The notes beneath the pieces were generated by a model, which saw only the letters and a program-made list of their open reading frames with translations, made no database searches and was not told where the DNA came from. The position numbers and the translations under genes are program-made. Shown in pieces: positions 37,431 to 48,273 of a stretch of 64,000 bases of DNA. Source of the DNA: Saposhnikovia divaricata (lineage: Eukaryota; Streptophyta; Magnoliopsida; Apiales; Apiaceae). Position 1 is the first letter of the stretch, and each line of letters starts with the position of its first letter. The stretch lies in the NCBI GenBank assembly GCA_036435485.1, contig CM071596.1, positions 136,487,001 through 136,551,000 of the forward strand. Direction: 5' to 3'.

Positions 37431-38247
37431 TAATATGATTTGGGGAGGCCCGACAGCGGCCGGTACGACTCGAAACTCTCGAAAGGCGTATGCCAGAGAA
37501 GTGATGCACATCGTGGGAGAAGCCCTAAAACGTGCTAGGACTGAAATAGCCATTGGGTTTGACGATTCAGACCTCGAAGGGGTAAAGTTCCCCCATGACG
37601 ACCCGTTGGTCATAACTCCTGTGATTGGAAACTCGGAGGTGAAACGAGTCTTGATAGATAATGGAGCTTCTGTTGATATCTTGTTTCATGATGCGTTTGT
37701 GAAGATGGGGTACACCGATTCTCAATTGACCCCGACCAACATGCCGATCTACGGATTTAATGGAGTTGAGTCCAAGGTCGAAGGGACTATTCAGTTACCC
37801 ATGACAATTGGACAAGAACCTGAAGAGGCTACTCAGATGCTGAATTTCCTTGTGATCAAGGCATCCTCGACTTATAACGCGAACCTGGGAAGGACTGGAC
37901 TTCATGCATTCAAGGCTGTTGCCTCCACATATCACATGAAGATTAAGTTTCCAACCAGGAATGGTGTTGGAGAACAAAAGGGTGATCAGAAGATGGCAAG
38001 AAGTTGTTATGTGTCCGCGTTAAGAGCTGATGGAATCGGGGGGCAGGTACTTCCGATCGAAGACATGGATGTCCGTGGTGATGATGAACACCGAGGGAAG
38101 CCAGCAGAGGACTTAATTCCCATTCCTCTGGAGCTAGGCGACCCTGAGAAAGTAACTTATATAGGAGCCTCTTTGAAGGAACCCCTGAAGGACAAGTTGA
38201 TAGCATTCTTACAAGAAAATAGTGATGTGTTTGCTTGGACAGCAGCA
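37431..38247 (+). pseudogene. Tat element protease region
   Basis: The frame open from 37267 holds the aspartic protease: VLIDNGASVDILF with the catalytic Asp at 37657, then GFNGVESKVEGTIQLPM and LNFLVIKASSTYNANLGR. It reaches the pre-RT motif DVFAWT at 38224-38241 and is then cut by foreign sequence. No stop lies within the protease itself, so this segment is better preserved than gag. Confidence 0.85.
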
Positions 38248-38692
38248 GTCATACGCGTAGGACAAGTTTACTTGCATTTCAACGTAGCAGTAGTGTACCA
38301 GTAGTTAACTTATGTAGCTACTTGTTTAGAGTTCCGCTACTGAGACAACCTACCGAGTGTAGCTACTTCCTAATTACTACTAGTGTAGCTACTGAGAAAA
38401 CAGCTAGTGTAGCTACCGTACCGAAACAAAGTAGTTAACTTATGTAGTCCTATTGTGACTAGTTCCGCTACAGCTACAGATAACAAGAGCTACTGCACCG
38501 TTCCGCTACTGCCAGCTATTGTCCTGGTTTCAACGACTTAATGCATAGTTTGGACGTAGCGTTCTCTGGCATCGAAGCTGCTGCTCTATCCGACATTTCC
38601 GCTGTCATGGTCCGATCGTCGACGCCGAGCAGGCGAAGAATATCCGTAATAATACCAGCATTTAGCTACCCTTCTTAGTAGCATTGACCGGT
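38248..38692. repeat. unexplained insertion of about 445 bp in pol
   Basis: Pol similarity stops after DVFAWTAA (to 38247) and resumes at DIPGIDPQL (from 38693), shifting frame. The DNA between has no coding similarity I recognise. It contains four copies of the palindrome GTAGCTAC (near 38314, 38359, 38385 and 38409), three of ttccgctac and two of agtagttaacttatgtag (about 38301 and 38430). No terminal inverted repeats or target duplication could be fixed. Confidence 0.65.
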
Positions 38693-39915
38693 GATATTCC
38701 AGGGATTGATCCCCAACTCATAACTCACAGATTGAATGTCGATCCTAATCGGAAGATAATACAGTAGAAGAAGAGGAACTTTGCACCTGATAGGCAGGAG
38801 GCCATAAAGCAAGAAGTTGATAAGCTCTTAGAGGCTGGGTTTGTTGAAGAAATTCAGTTTCCCGAATGGTTGGCTAACCCTGTGATGGTCAAGAAAGCAA
38901 ATGGGAAGTGGAGGATGTGTATAGACTTCACTGATTTGAATGATGCATGTCCGAAGGATTGTTTTCCCCTACCGAGGATAAACATGCTGATAGACGCCAC
39001 AGCTGGACATGAGATGTTGAGCTTCATGGATGGGTTCAGCGACTACAATCAGATTAAGATGCACAAGGATGACATCCCAAAGGTATCTTTCATAACTGAC
39101 TTTGGTGTTTTCTGCTACCTTGTTATGGCTTTTGGTCTAAAGAATGCAGGAGCTACATACCAACGACTGGTGAATAAAATATTCGCCCATCTGATTGGAA
39201 AAACCATGGAGGTCTATGTTGATGACATGCTAGTCAAGAGCCTGTTCAAGGCAGACCACATTAAGCACCTCAGAGAGGCATTCGAAGTGCTGAGGCACCA
39301 CAAAATGATGTTGAATCCAGCCAAGTGTGCTTTTGGTGTTGGATCTGGAAAATTCTTAGGTTTGATGGTTTCAAAGAGAGGCATAGAGGCCAACCCTGAC
39401 AAGATCAAGGCGATCTTAGATATGGAACCGCCACGCTCTATAAGAGATGTACAGAAGTTGACAGGCCGGGTAGCGGCTTTAGGAAGATTCATCTTCAAGT
39501 CTGGTGATAAATGCTTGCCTTTCTTTCAAGCATTGAAGAAGGTGAAAAATTTTGAGTGGACCTCTGAGAGCCAAGAGGCCTTTGAACAACTGAAGAAGTA
39601 CATGGTTGAAGCCCCGTTGCTGGCCAAACCTAGTCCCGGGGAGACTCTTTATCTATACCTGGCGGTATCTAAGCAAGCGTTGAGCACCGTTCTTATTCGA
39701 GAAGAGAAGAAGGTCCAGAACCTATCTATTATGTGAGCAAGGTGTTGCACGGGGCTGAGTTGAATTACTCTCCCATTGAGAAGTTCGTCTTGGCATTGAT
39801 AACAGCCTCGAGGAAGCTACGCCCGTACTTTCAGGCACATAAGATTGAAGTCCTGACAGACCAACAGTTGAGAAACATATTGCATAGCCCGAAGGCTAAT
39901 CAAGTGGGCGATTGA
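38693..39915 (+). pseudogene. Tat element reverse transcriptase and first RNase H, broken
   Basis: RT starts with DIPGIDPQLITHRL and passes a TAG at 38765-38767. It then reads GFVEEIQFPEWLANPVMVKK, WRMCIDFTDLNDACPKD, the active site YVDD at 39215-39226, and KFLGLMVSKRGIEANP. RNase H continues with YLYLAVSKQALSTVL. A one-base loss near 39720 shifts the frame, and a second near 39885-39895 shifts it again before the tether to the second RNase H. These enzymes copy the element RNA; this copy is dead but all family landmarks are present. Confidence 0.88.
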
Positions 39916-40680
39916 ACTTGGAGAATTTGACATCACGTATAAACCTCGAACAGCCATTAAGGCTCAGGCATTGGCTGACTTCGTGGATGAATGCACCATT
40001 AGCAACCAAGAAGTCGGGGGGCAGGAGATGATAACTACCCCTGGGAAAGAAGATAAAGATGAAGAGCTTAGGCCTGATTTGAAGGAGTATTGGGTGCTCT
40101 ATTTTGATGGAGCATCAAAAACAAAATCTAGTGGTACAGGTGTGGTTTTACAAAGCCCCGATGGGTTCATGGTAGAGTATGCTTTGAAGTTGGACTTTCC
40201 GACAACCAACAACGAAGCTGAGTATGAAGCCTTGATAGTCGGTTTAGGCTTGGCCAGAACCATGAGGGTCAAAAATCTCAAAGTATGTGGGGATTCAAGG
40301 CTAGTGGTATCCAAAGTAAATGGTGAATTTGAGGCCAAGGATGAAACAATGGTGAAGTATTTGAGAGTTGTGAAGGCAGTAATGACTCAGTTTGATGAGT
40401 GTTATGTGGAACATATTCCGAGAGAGGAGAACGTTAAGGCCGATGCCCTGTCCAAGTTCGCTTCTTCTGAGATAGAAAATTACGTAGGAAGTGTTTACTT
40501 CCAGGTCTTGAAGGCCCCGACCATCAACTCAAAATTGGTGGCACCGATTGATGTAAGAAGCTGTTGGATAGATCCTATCAAAGCTCACCTCGAAACCGGA
40601 TGGCTCCCTGACAATGCCTTGGAGGCACGAAAGCTGTCAGTGAGAGCATTGAGATATGCCTTGATTGAAGGCGTCCTTTA
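39916..40680 (+). pseudogene. Tat element second (archaeal-type) RNase H
   Basis: In the frame open from 39971 to 40852, WVLYFDGASKTKSSGTG starts a complete second RNase H domain. TNNEAEYEALIVGL and VCGDSRLVVSKVNGEF follow, then EENVKADALSKFAS at its end. A second RNase H between the normal RNase H and integrase is a mark of the Tat lineage. The domain itself carries no stop. Confidence 0.82.
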
Positions 40681-41797
40681 CAAAAGGTCTTTTGTCATCC
40701 CATACTTGAAGTGTCTGAGGCCCCAAGAGGCAAGGGAAGCTTTGGAAGAAGTTCATGAAGGTATCTGTGGGCAGCACTTGGGGGGCAGAGCCCTAGCTCA
40801 CAAAATAACTCGTTTGGGATTCTACTGGCCAGAGATGTTGGCCGATGCATAGAGCTATGTCAAGCGGTGCGATAGATGCCAGAAGCACGCTCCGATAGTA
40901 AGGCATCCGCCTGAGATGTTAACGTTGATTAGCTCCCCTATTCCATTCGCAATGTGGGGAATGGATATCCTTGGTCCTTTCCCCATAGCTTCAGCATAAA
41001 GGAAGTTTCTGATAGTTGCCATCGACTACTTCACTAAGTGGATTGAGGCTAAGCCTTTGGCCAAAATAACCACCAAGCAAGTTTCCCAGTTCTTTTTGGA
41101 GAGCATCATTTGTAGATATTGGATCCCTCGAGTCCTTGTGACGGATAATGGGACACAGTTTAACAATGAAGAATTTAAGAAGTACTGCGAGGAAAATGCC
41201 ATTGAGCTTCGTTTTACTTTAGTAGCACATCCGCAAGCAAATGGATAGACAGAGGTCGCCAATCGAATCATCCTTTATGGACTGAAGAAGAGGGTCGAAC
41301 GTTCTAGGAACACTTGGGTGGACGAGCTATTGCCTATACTATGGGCGTATCGTACCACCTGTAAAGTATCAACTGGAGCAACCCCGTTTTTGTTGGCTTA
41401 CGGGGCCAAGGCAGTTATGCCCCTCAAGATTATGCATGCATCACCTCGAGTTGAAGCATATGAACCAGAAGTTAATGAAGAGGGCATGAGACTCGCCCTT
41501 GACCTAATCGATGAGGTTAGGGATGAAGCAAACGCCAGGAATGCAAAGCATCAGAAGAGAACGTCTTTCTACTACAATTTAAGGGTTAAGGAGAGATTCT
41601 TTCGACAAGACGACTTGGTTCTAAGGAAAATAGAAGCCTCAGGAGTTGGACATAAAGGAAAGCTAGCCCCTAACTGGGAGGGGCCATATCGAGTCAAGAA
41701 GACACTAGGACGAGGATCCTACAAGTTGGAGACATTAGATGGGAACGAAGTGCCACGAACTTGGCATGCTTCGAACCTAAAGATTTACTATGTGTAA
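40681..41797 (+). pseudogene. Tat element integrase, three stop codons
   Basis: The zinc domain (EEVHEGICGQHLGGRALAHK ... CDRCQKH) leads to the catalytic core (WGMDILGPFP, VTDNGTQFNNEEF and a conserved Glu near 41250) and the C-terminal domain (KLAPNWEGPYRVKKTLGRGSY, TWHASNLKIYYV). Stops lie at 40850-40852, 40996-40998 and 41246-41248, all in one frame. The natural end is the TAA at 41795-41797. No chromodomain follows, as expected for Tat. Confidence 0.88.
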
Positions 41798-42198
41798 GTT
41801 ATCCTTGTACGGATTCAGCTTTCTATCTATTTATTAGGAGAAGTAGAAATAAGGTTCGATGAAACCATTCCAGGGCCTAGTGCCCCGAGTAGGACAGTAG
41901 TATTACATATGTAAGGGTTAAACCCACTTCGATTTATTAATGCAAGTTTGTCTTCCATTCTATGATTTTGATTATGTACCAAGCACCCGTTGAGTGCGAG
42001 TTTAGAAAAATCAAGTACCGGAAATAATTGAACATATGAATGAGGAAAGCAAATGCATAAATAAAGTGCCCCGAAGGGCTAATTTTTACATTACAAACCG
42101 CGAATAAAAGTTAAGTCCCGAAGGACCTTGATTTAAAACTAAAAAGACAAAGCCACATATGGTTGTGAATGCCATGCAAGGCCCTTGATCAAAGACAT
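41798..42198. other. spacer between pol and antisense gene
   Basis: Non-coding. It includes ccccgaagggc/cccgaaggacc short repeats (42071-42125). It should hold the 3' ends of transcripts converging from pol (+) and the antisense gene (-). Confidence 0.45.
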
Positions 42199-44226
42199 CT
42201 ACTCCTCGGAGGACTCCTCCACCACTTCTTGTCCTTCTTCCTCCTCTCCGTCTCCCTCTTCTTCATCTCCTTCCTCTTCGGAGCCCTCATCATCATCATC
42301 TTCAGCTTCTGTTTCTATAGGTTGCGCCACTCCCCTCTTCACCACGTCCCCTTCTTCGTCTGAAGCCTCAGTTGAGGAGTTGGGTCTAATCCGAAGTTTT
42401 TTATCAGGAAAATATCGTCTCACGGTCGCCTCCCTCTCCGACATGGCCTTTTTCCCAGCTGAACGGGAAGAGGTCGAACTGGAACTAACAACATTGGCCG
42501 CCTTCCTCAAACCAGAACCAGAAGGGCGGCGACTATCCCCGGAGCCCAAGGCATGATCCCCGTGACTTCCGATAGCAGTAGCCCAGTTAGGGCAAGGGAA
42601 GTCTGCTGGATTCACCATCGAAGGATACTTGTGGCTAACAGCGCCAACAGCTTTGTTCCACCCAACTGACATGTTAAAGGGCCACATCTCATCATCATGA
42701 TCATCTATAAACTTTGTAAAAGCTTCCGACCTATGGTAGGCATCAATCACCTTGTCAGCATCGGAGGATTTCTTCTTGGCAAGTGAGCGAAGTTTCTTTT
42801 GTTAAGACAGGCTACTTGCCTCAGCTCGAGCAACCTGTGAGTTTAGGTCTTGAACTTGTTCTTTGAACCGTGCTTGCTCATTCAGCAGCTCCACGTTGCT
42901 ATCCCTATGGGCTCGGCCTTGACGGGTGGCGGATTGAAGATAAGCATTTGCCTGCAATAAGGAGATAGGTAAGGCACTTAACAAAAAGTTGGGCAAGCAA
43001 GAACATCAAGTGCATAATTTGGTACCTGATAAAGAGCCTGAGCTCCAAGGCGCTCAGATTCGTCGATCTTATCTCCCGCAGTAACTGTCAGGAGATCAGG
43101 AGCAGTGATAGAGAGCCTGGACCAGGCCAAGGCTAAGGAAGAACTTCCCAAGATAGAATCCTGCTCACAAATACCCCAATCCGGAGTGAATGGGACTCGA
43201 GTACCTTCAGCGACATTCCGGGACCTCTTCCCCCCTTGGGAACATCCCTCCGAGAATGCATGAACTTTTCGGCCAGTAGGATTCAGTTGCTCTTCCGCTT
43301 TCTTTACCATTCATTTGGTAACATGTGGCTGATTCTCGGGGTGACTATCCAACTCCTCAGCAGCTGAAACGAAAAAGAAAGAGATATCGGAATAAGAACA
43401 AACATAGTTCGTGATAAAGTAACAAAGGAAAATTACCCTCAAAAGAAAGAATGCTTAAGCCGGCTTCGATAAGCTTCTTCTCTGTCAGAATAGTTTTGTA
43501 ATGGCTACGACCATCATCAGCAAGCAATCTATCTCTGTTTAGCAATTCTTCATGGCTAAGATCACACACGGAGTGCGAACTATCCTCCACATATCCAAAC
43601 CTCTTAACGAAAAACTGACCCCAGTCACCGCCTTGCCATTCCAAAACAACAAACTCTCTATCCCAGAAATGATGGGAGCCAGGAAAGGAGAAAGAGTTTA
43701 CTATATGAGGAAGATGACTTCGAAGTTGGAAGTTAATCCGCCCTGCCTTATAATCAGAAGAGTTTTTCACTGAGAAGATGCTCCTAAACATTGTTGTGCT
43801 CAGAGGGATCTCCAATTCCCGGCACCTCAACATGAAAATAATAAGGAACCTCCATGAATTCGGGTATAGCTGGCAAGGATGAACTTGGAGCTCCGCTAAG
43901 AACCTGATAATGAATGGATGGACGGGGAACCTCAACCCCGCTTCTAAAGCGCCTTTATAAATGCAGATCCTTTCAGGATGCCAATTGCAAGTTCTATCCC
44001 CAGGGCTGGGAAGGCAAACTTTGATCACACTTGGAAAACCATATGTGCTTTCAATCTTCTCTACATCTTTTCTCTTTAACTTGCAAGGACTATGGAAGGC
44101 ATCTAAATCTGATCTATTGGGGAATGACTCTCCCATAGTATTTAACAAATCTAATGTAGACTCGAATCGACGCTCAATATATTTAGGAGGCATGAGTTTT
44201 AGTTTACCTTTCATGGTTCTCGCCAT
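42199..44226 (-). pseudogene. antisense spliced gene inside the Tat element (gypsy-type putative transposon domain)
   Basis: On the minus strand three exons join in one frame: 44226-43437, 43363-43026 and 42951-42199. The introns (43436-43364 and 43025-42952) have GT-AG ends. The product would be 626 residues. Exon 1 holds the domain of plant gypsy-associated antisense proteins (GALEAGLRFPVHPFIIRFLAEL, then QLYPNSWRFLIIFMLRC), resembling Pfam 'putative gypsy type transposon' (PF04195). Exon 3 has a coiled coil (NVELLNEQARFKEQVQDLNSQVARAEA) and ends in a long acidic Glu/Asp tail. Two stops break it: TGA at 43311-43313 and TAA at 42802-42804. The function of these proteins is unknown. The opposite-strand frames over the acidic tail are shadows. 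Confidence 0.8.
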
Positions 44227-44831
44227 GCTCCTCTTCCTGAAGGCTTACTCCATGGAGATTTGGGGGGCAGATGCATGCTTCTCGGCCATACTGAACTTGA
44301 AGCTTGAACTTGAAGCTTGAACTTGGAAGCGTGAAAACTAGAGAACTTGAAGACTTGAGAAAAGTTTGAGAAGTGAAGAAGTGAGTAAAAATGAAGGATA
44401 CTCTCCTCCTTTTATAAGAAAAGGATGACCTGCTACCTCAGGTTGAAATGCAGCCCAGTTCGCGTTTACAGGTCAAGTATCGATAAAATGTGAAAAAGGA
44501 GCAAAAACTATCTGTTATAGATGGAAAGAGTCGTTACAACTCATGAAATTCCGGAATTTAAATAAATATCTGGGAAGACGTTTCACCAGAGCAGTCAGTT
44601 AAGCTTTGGAAGCTAAGCGTTCTTAAGAGAGGATAATCAAGAAATTAGTCCTAAGTACGAGATTAATAATGCTGATCGAGGTTTTAAGTAAAACCTTAAA
44701 TAAAAGCCATGTGTGGCCTAGTTGATTAGCTTTTGAAAGCCGAAGTGTGAATGTTAATATTGATGATCGAGGTCGATATTGAAAATCAAAACTCGTAGAC
44801 CATGGTCGAACAAAGCACCCACGAGGGCACC

Positions 44832-45560
44832 AGCCGATTGAAGCATGGTCGACTGAGGCAAAAAGGATCCCTTCGGCCGACCGACATCGACCTTCGAGTC
44901 GAGTGTTTTTGTCAGCCGATTAAAGCACGGCCGACTGAAGCAAAATTGAACCCTTCGGCCGACCGACATCGACCTTCGAGTCGAGTGTTTTTGTCAGCCG
45001 ATTGAAGAAAAATTGAACCCTTCGGCCGACCGACATCGACCTTCAAGTCGAGTTGTTTTTGTCAGTCGATTGACTCTCGGCCGACCGACCTCCCGGAGAC
45101 TCATCGACCGACCGACATTGGTTGTCGGTATCAATATTATGCTTCAATCGACAAAAAAAAAAATTTCGGCCGACCGACGTCGACCGTCGGTATGCATTTT
45201 TGTCCCGGCCGACTGACTCCCGGCCGACCGGCCTCCCGGGGATGTCCCGGCCGACCGACGTTGATCCTCGATATCAATATTCTACTTCGACAAAAAAAAA
45301 AAAATTTCGGCAGACCGACTTCGACCGTCGGTATGCATTTTTGTCCCGGCCGACCGACGTTGATCCTCGATATCAATATTCTACTTCGATGAAAAAAAAA
45401 ATTTCGGCCGACCGACGTCGACCATCGATACGAGTTTTTGCTTTGGCCGATCGGATACCGGCCGACCGGCACACCGGTGACCTCCCGGCCTACCGACATT
45501 GGCTGTCGGTATGCATTTTTCGACCCGGCCAACTGACAGTGGTGATCGAGTCGGGATTTC
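44832..45560. repeat. GC-rich tandem repeats with cggccgaccgac core
   Basis: Two 82-bp units and a shortened third begin agccgatt at 44832, 44914 and 44996. A second family follows (45125-45440), with tatcaatatt, a run of A, atttcggccgaccgac and gtcggtatgcattttt. All share the core cggccgaccgac. Tat elements often carry tandem arrays here, and some have seeded satellite DNA. The several long ORFs over this block on both strands are by-products of the repeat. Confidence 0.88.
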
Positions 45561-45595
45561 ACATTTTCTGTTTTTCCGTCTTGATGTTCAAGATC

Positions 45596-45895
45596 GCTAT
45601 TAGCACCGTTTAGTGCCGATTAGCACCGTTTAGTGCCGATTAGCACTGTTAGTGTCGTTTTATGCCGTCTAACATCATTTAACACTGTTTAAACGTTGTT
45701 TGAGGCTGATTAGCGCAGTTTAGTGCCGATTAAGCACCGTTTAGTGCCGATTAGGCACCGTTTAGTGCCGATTAGCGCCGTTAGTGCCGTTTTATGCCGT
45801 CTAACATCGTTTAACACTGTTTAAACGTTGTTTGAGGCTGATTAGCGCTGTTTAGTGCCGTTTAACACTGTTAGTGTCGTTCAATATCATTGTAA
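45596..45895. repeat. short repeats of gattagcaccgtttagtgcc type
   Basis: Units of about 18-20 bp (gattagcaccgtttagtgcc and variants) lie inside a longer duplicated segment, about 45630-45730 against 45770-45862, both containing ttttatgccgtctaacatc and acgttgtttgaggctgatt. Confidence 0.85.
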
Positions 45896-46023
45896 ATGCG
45901 TCGGTCGCTCCACGCCTTACATTAAGACGATATTGTTGAATACTCGCGTAAAAGCAATAAACCCTGACCCAAGTCTCGAAAAGGCCGTTAAAACTTCGAG
46001 GAAAACCTGATCAGTTTTCCTAG

Positions 46024-46038
46024 AAGTTGGGGGGCAAA
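46024..46038 (+). other. polypurine tract of the Tat element
   Basis: aagttggggggcaaa directly precedes the TG of the 3' LTR. Confidence 0.85.
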
Positions 46039-46554
46039 TGATATGGGCTGAAAATAAGCCCTAAAGACACATTTAATATGGCATTAATTAGACCGAGCAT
46101 GGTCCAAACGTGGGCCCCATTAATTAGGTCAGAATCCCTATTTTAATATTAATTTCGTAATTAATATTAAGGGTAATAAACAGCTCAGCAATAGTAATCA
46201 AATAAGGATGATATTCCTACCAGACTTAGCCTCCAAGGTACCTAATTCAATATGGAAACAGACTCCTACAAGGAAGGAGTCTAGAACCTTCCTCAAGGCG
46301 GTGGCTTGCCCACCAAGTATCCGAATCCTACTACGATTCTAAGGCTCCTGCAGCCTATTTAAAGGGCCAGACCCCTCATCTCATAACTACGTTTTTGGCT
46401 TGATTCTCAATAACGAGATACGTAGGCACTCTGTGAGGACCGATTAGTCTCGAACACGGAAACAGCCATTAAAGCTCGAAGCTCGCCCTCCCTTAGCATT
46501 AAATACACACAAACCCTAATCGCGATTCGATAACCCGATTTTTATTCCACAACA
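46039..46554 (+). repeat. 3' LTR of the Tat element
   Basis: 516 bp, colinear with the 5' LTR without indels; ten substitutions. Followed by the target duplication gtttc at 46555-46559. Confidence 0.95.
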
Positions 46555-47186
46555 GTTTCTATTTAATAAAAATAAAATAATAATATCATAATTCTAATTA
46601 TTAACCGATTACCTTTTCAGCTAAAACGTATCATCTTTTCTATTTTTTCCAAATTAAATCCTCTTTTTTTTTCTAGAAATATCACGGGCAACATTAATAT
46701 CTCATTTTCTAAAAACATTATGAGCAATTTTATTTAGTAAAATAACATAATTAAATTATAATTAGTATAAACTAATAAATTACCTTTTTCACATAAATCA
46801 TGTCACTTTTTTAATTTTCATGTTACCTTTCTATTTTCTCTAACTAAAATTTTTATTTTTTCAATTATATCACAAGCGGTTCTATTTAATACAATAAACT
46901 AAAAATATTATAATATTAATAATTAATCAATTACCTTTTTCAGATAAAACGTAGCATTTTTTTTATATTTTCTAACTAAAATTCCTCTTTTAATAGAAAT
47001 ATCACGGATAATATTAATTTCTCCTTTTCTGAAAATATTACGAGTAATTGTATTTAGTAAAATAACGTAATTAAATTATAATTACTATAAACTAATCAGT
47101 TACCTTTTTTACCTAGAACATGTTACCATTTTAATTTTCTCTAACTAAATCATCTCTTTTTCCAATCATATCACATGCATTCTATT

Positions 47187-47898
47187 TAGGGATGACAATC
47201 GGGTCGGTCGGTTCGGGTTTTAGAAAAATCAGAACCGGATCCGAAATATTTTAGAAAAACTGGACCCGAACCGGACCCGGTTCGGACCCGAATGGTTAAA
47301 ACTGAACCCGAACCGCCGGGTTTCGGTTCGGTTCGGGTCTAACCCGGACCCGAATTTTTTTTTGTCAAGCGGACCCGAAAATTTTGGAAAAAACAGATAT
47401 GCAAACATTGGCATTTCAAAAACCTTACCTTATATAAACTCTGCTAGCAAGCTAAATCATAAAGCATCAAATTTCTTATTAATTCATCCAAAATTCCGAA
47501 TAAAAATGGACTGGACCAGGGAGAATATTGTTGGCCGTGGCTCGTGGATTACATTTTGCATATTATCCTAAGAAGTTAGCTATGATTTATGGGTCATGGC
47601 CCAACTCTACTAAATACTAATACTAATACATATATTAATATATTATTAATATACATATGAAATTATTATATTAGTTATATTTTTTCGGGTCTAAACGGGT
47701 TTCGGGTCCGGGTTCGATTCGGGTTTCGGGTCCGGGTCCGGTTCGGTTCGGCTAAAAACCAAACCCGAACCGAAACTACTTCGGGTCTAAAAAAGAAAAC
47801 CAAACCCGAACCAAATACTTCGAGTTCGGGTTCAGTTAGAACCGATCGGGTCGGAACGGATCGGGTTTCAATCGGTTTGGTACAAATTGTCATCCCTA
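47187..47898. mobile_element. hAT-type MITE with arrays of cgggttcgggtccg motifs
   Basis: Terminal inverted repeats are TAGGGATGACAAT (47187-47199) and ATTGTCATCCCTA (47886-47898). Both sides carry the 8-bp duplication attctatt (47179-47186 and 47899-47906), the size made by hAT transposases. Both arms are packed with gggtccgggttcgg-type motifs in opposite orientation around an AT-rich centre, so the single strand could fold into a long hairpin. No transposase is encoded. Confidence 0.88.
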
Positions 47899-48038
47899 AT
47901 TCTATTTAATAAAACATAATAATAATTTCATAATTATTAACAATTAACCGATTACCGTTTTGAACTAAAACCTATCATCTTTTCTATATTTTCTAACTAA
48001 AATACATTCTTTTCTATAAATATCACGGATAACATATA

Positions 48039-48273
48039 CTCCCTCCGGTCCATTATATAAGGCATTTGATTTTTATGCACGTAACTTTAGGTGCTTTGAC
48101 TATATATTAAAAATTATTATTTTTCAATTTTTCCTTTTTTGAATAAAAATATAATATTTTAATTTTTATTTAGAAAAAGAAATTTTAAAAAATAATAATT
48201 TTATGTATGTAGTCAAAACACTTAAAATTATGTGCACAAAAGTCAAATGACTTACATAATGAACCGGAGGGAG
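48039..48273. mobile_element. Stowaway-type (Tc1/mariner) MITE
   Basis: ctccctccggtcc at 48039 and its inverted counterpart ending ggagggag at 48273 are bounded by TA on each side. The inverted similarity extends about 100 bp from each end, leaving almost no unique centre. The sequence is the well-known plant Stowaway end. Confidence 0.92.

Larger units (their letters stand above)
44227..46023 (+). other. Tat element 3' untranslated region
   Basis: Non-coding DNA between the antisense gene and the polypurine tract. It holds two blocks of tandem repeats, listed separately. The minus strand near 44390-44420 would be the antisense gene promoter; cttttataag at 44408-44417 reads as a TATA-like box on that strand. 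Confidence 0.55.
35082..46554 (+). mobile_element. Ty3/gypsy LTR retrotransposon, Tat lineage, inactivated
   Basis: The 11,473-bp element has two 516-bp LTRs and is flanked by the 5-bp duplication gtttc (35077-35081 and 46555-46559). The LTRs have equal length with ten substitutions, 1.9%. A primer site (tggcgccgtctgtggga, 35600-35616) and a polypurine tract (aagttggggggcaaa, 46024-46038) are in place. Order is gag, protease, RT, RNase H, a second RNase H, integrase, then an antisense gene and tandem repeats before the 3' LTR. The double RNase H and extra antisense ORF are known traits of the Tat lineage. Stops, frameshifts and a 445-bp insertion in pol make it non-autonomous. Confidence 0.95.

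Noticed and set aside
42185..42556. Ser/Pro-rich plus-strand ORF
   Set aside because: It is the complement of the acidic tail of the antisense gene; the spliced minus-strand frame explains the bases better.
45122..45613. 163- and 141-codon overlapping ORFs on both strands
   Set aside because: They lie in the tandem repeats of the Tat 3' untranslated region; repeats without stops give long frames in several phases.
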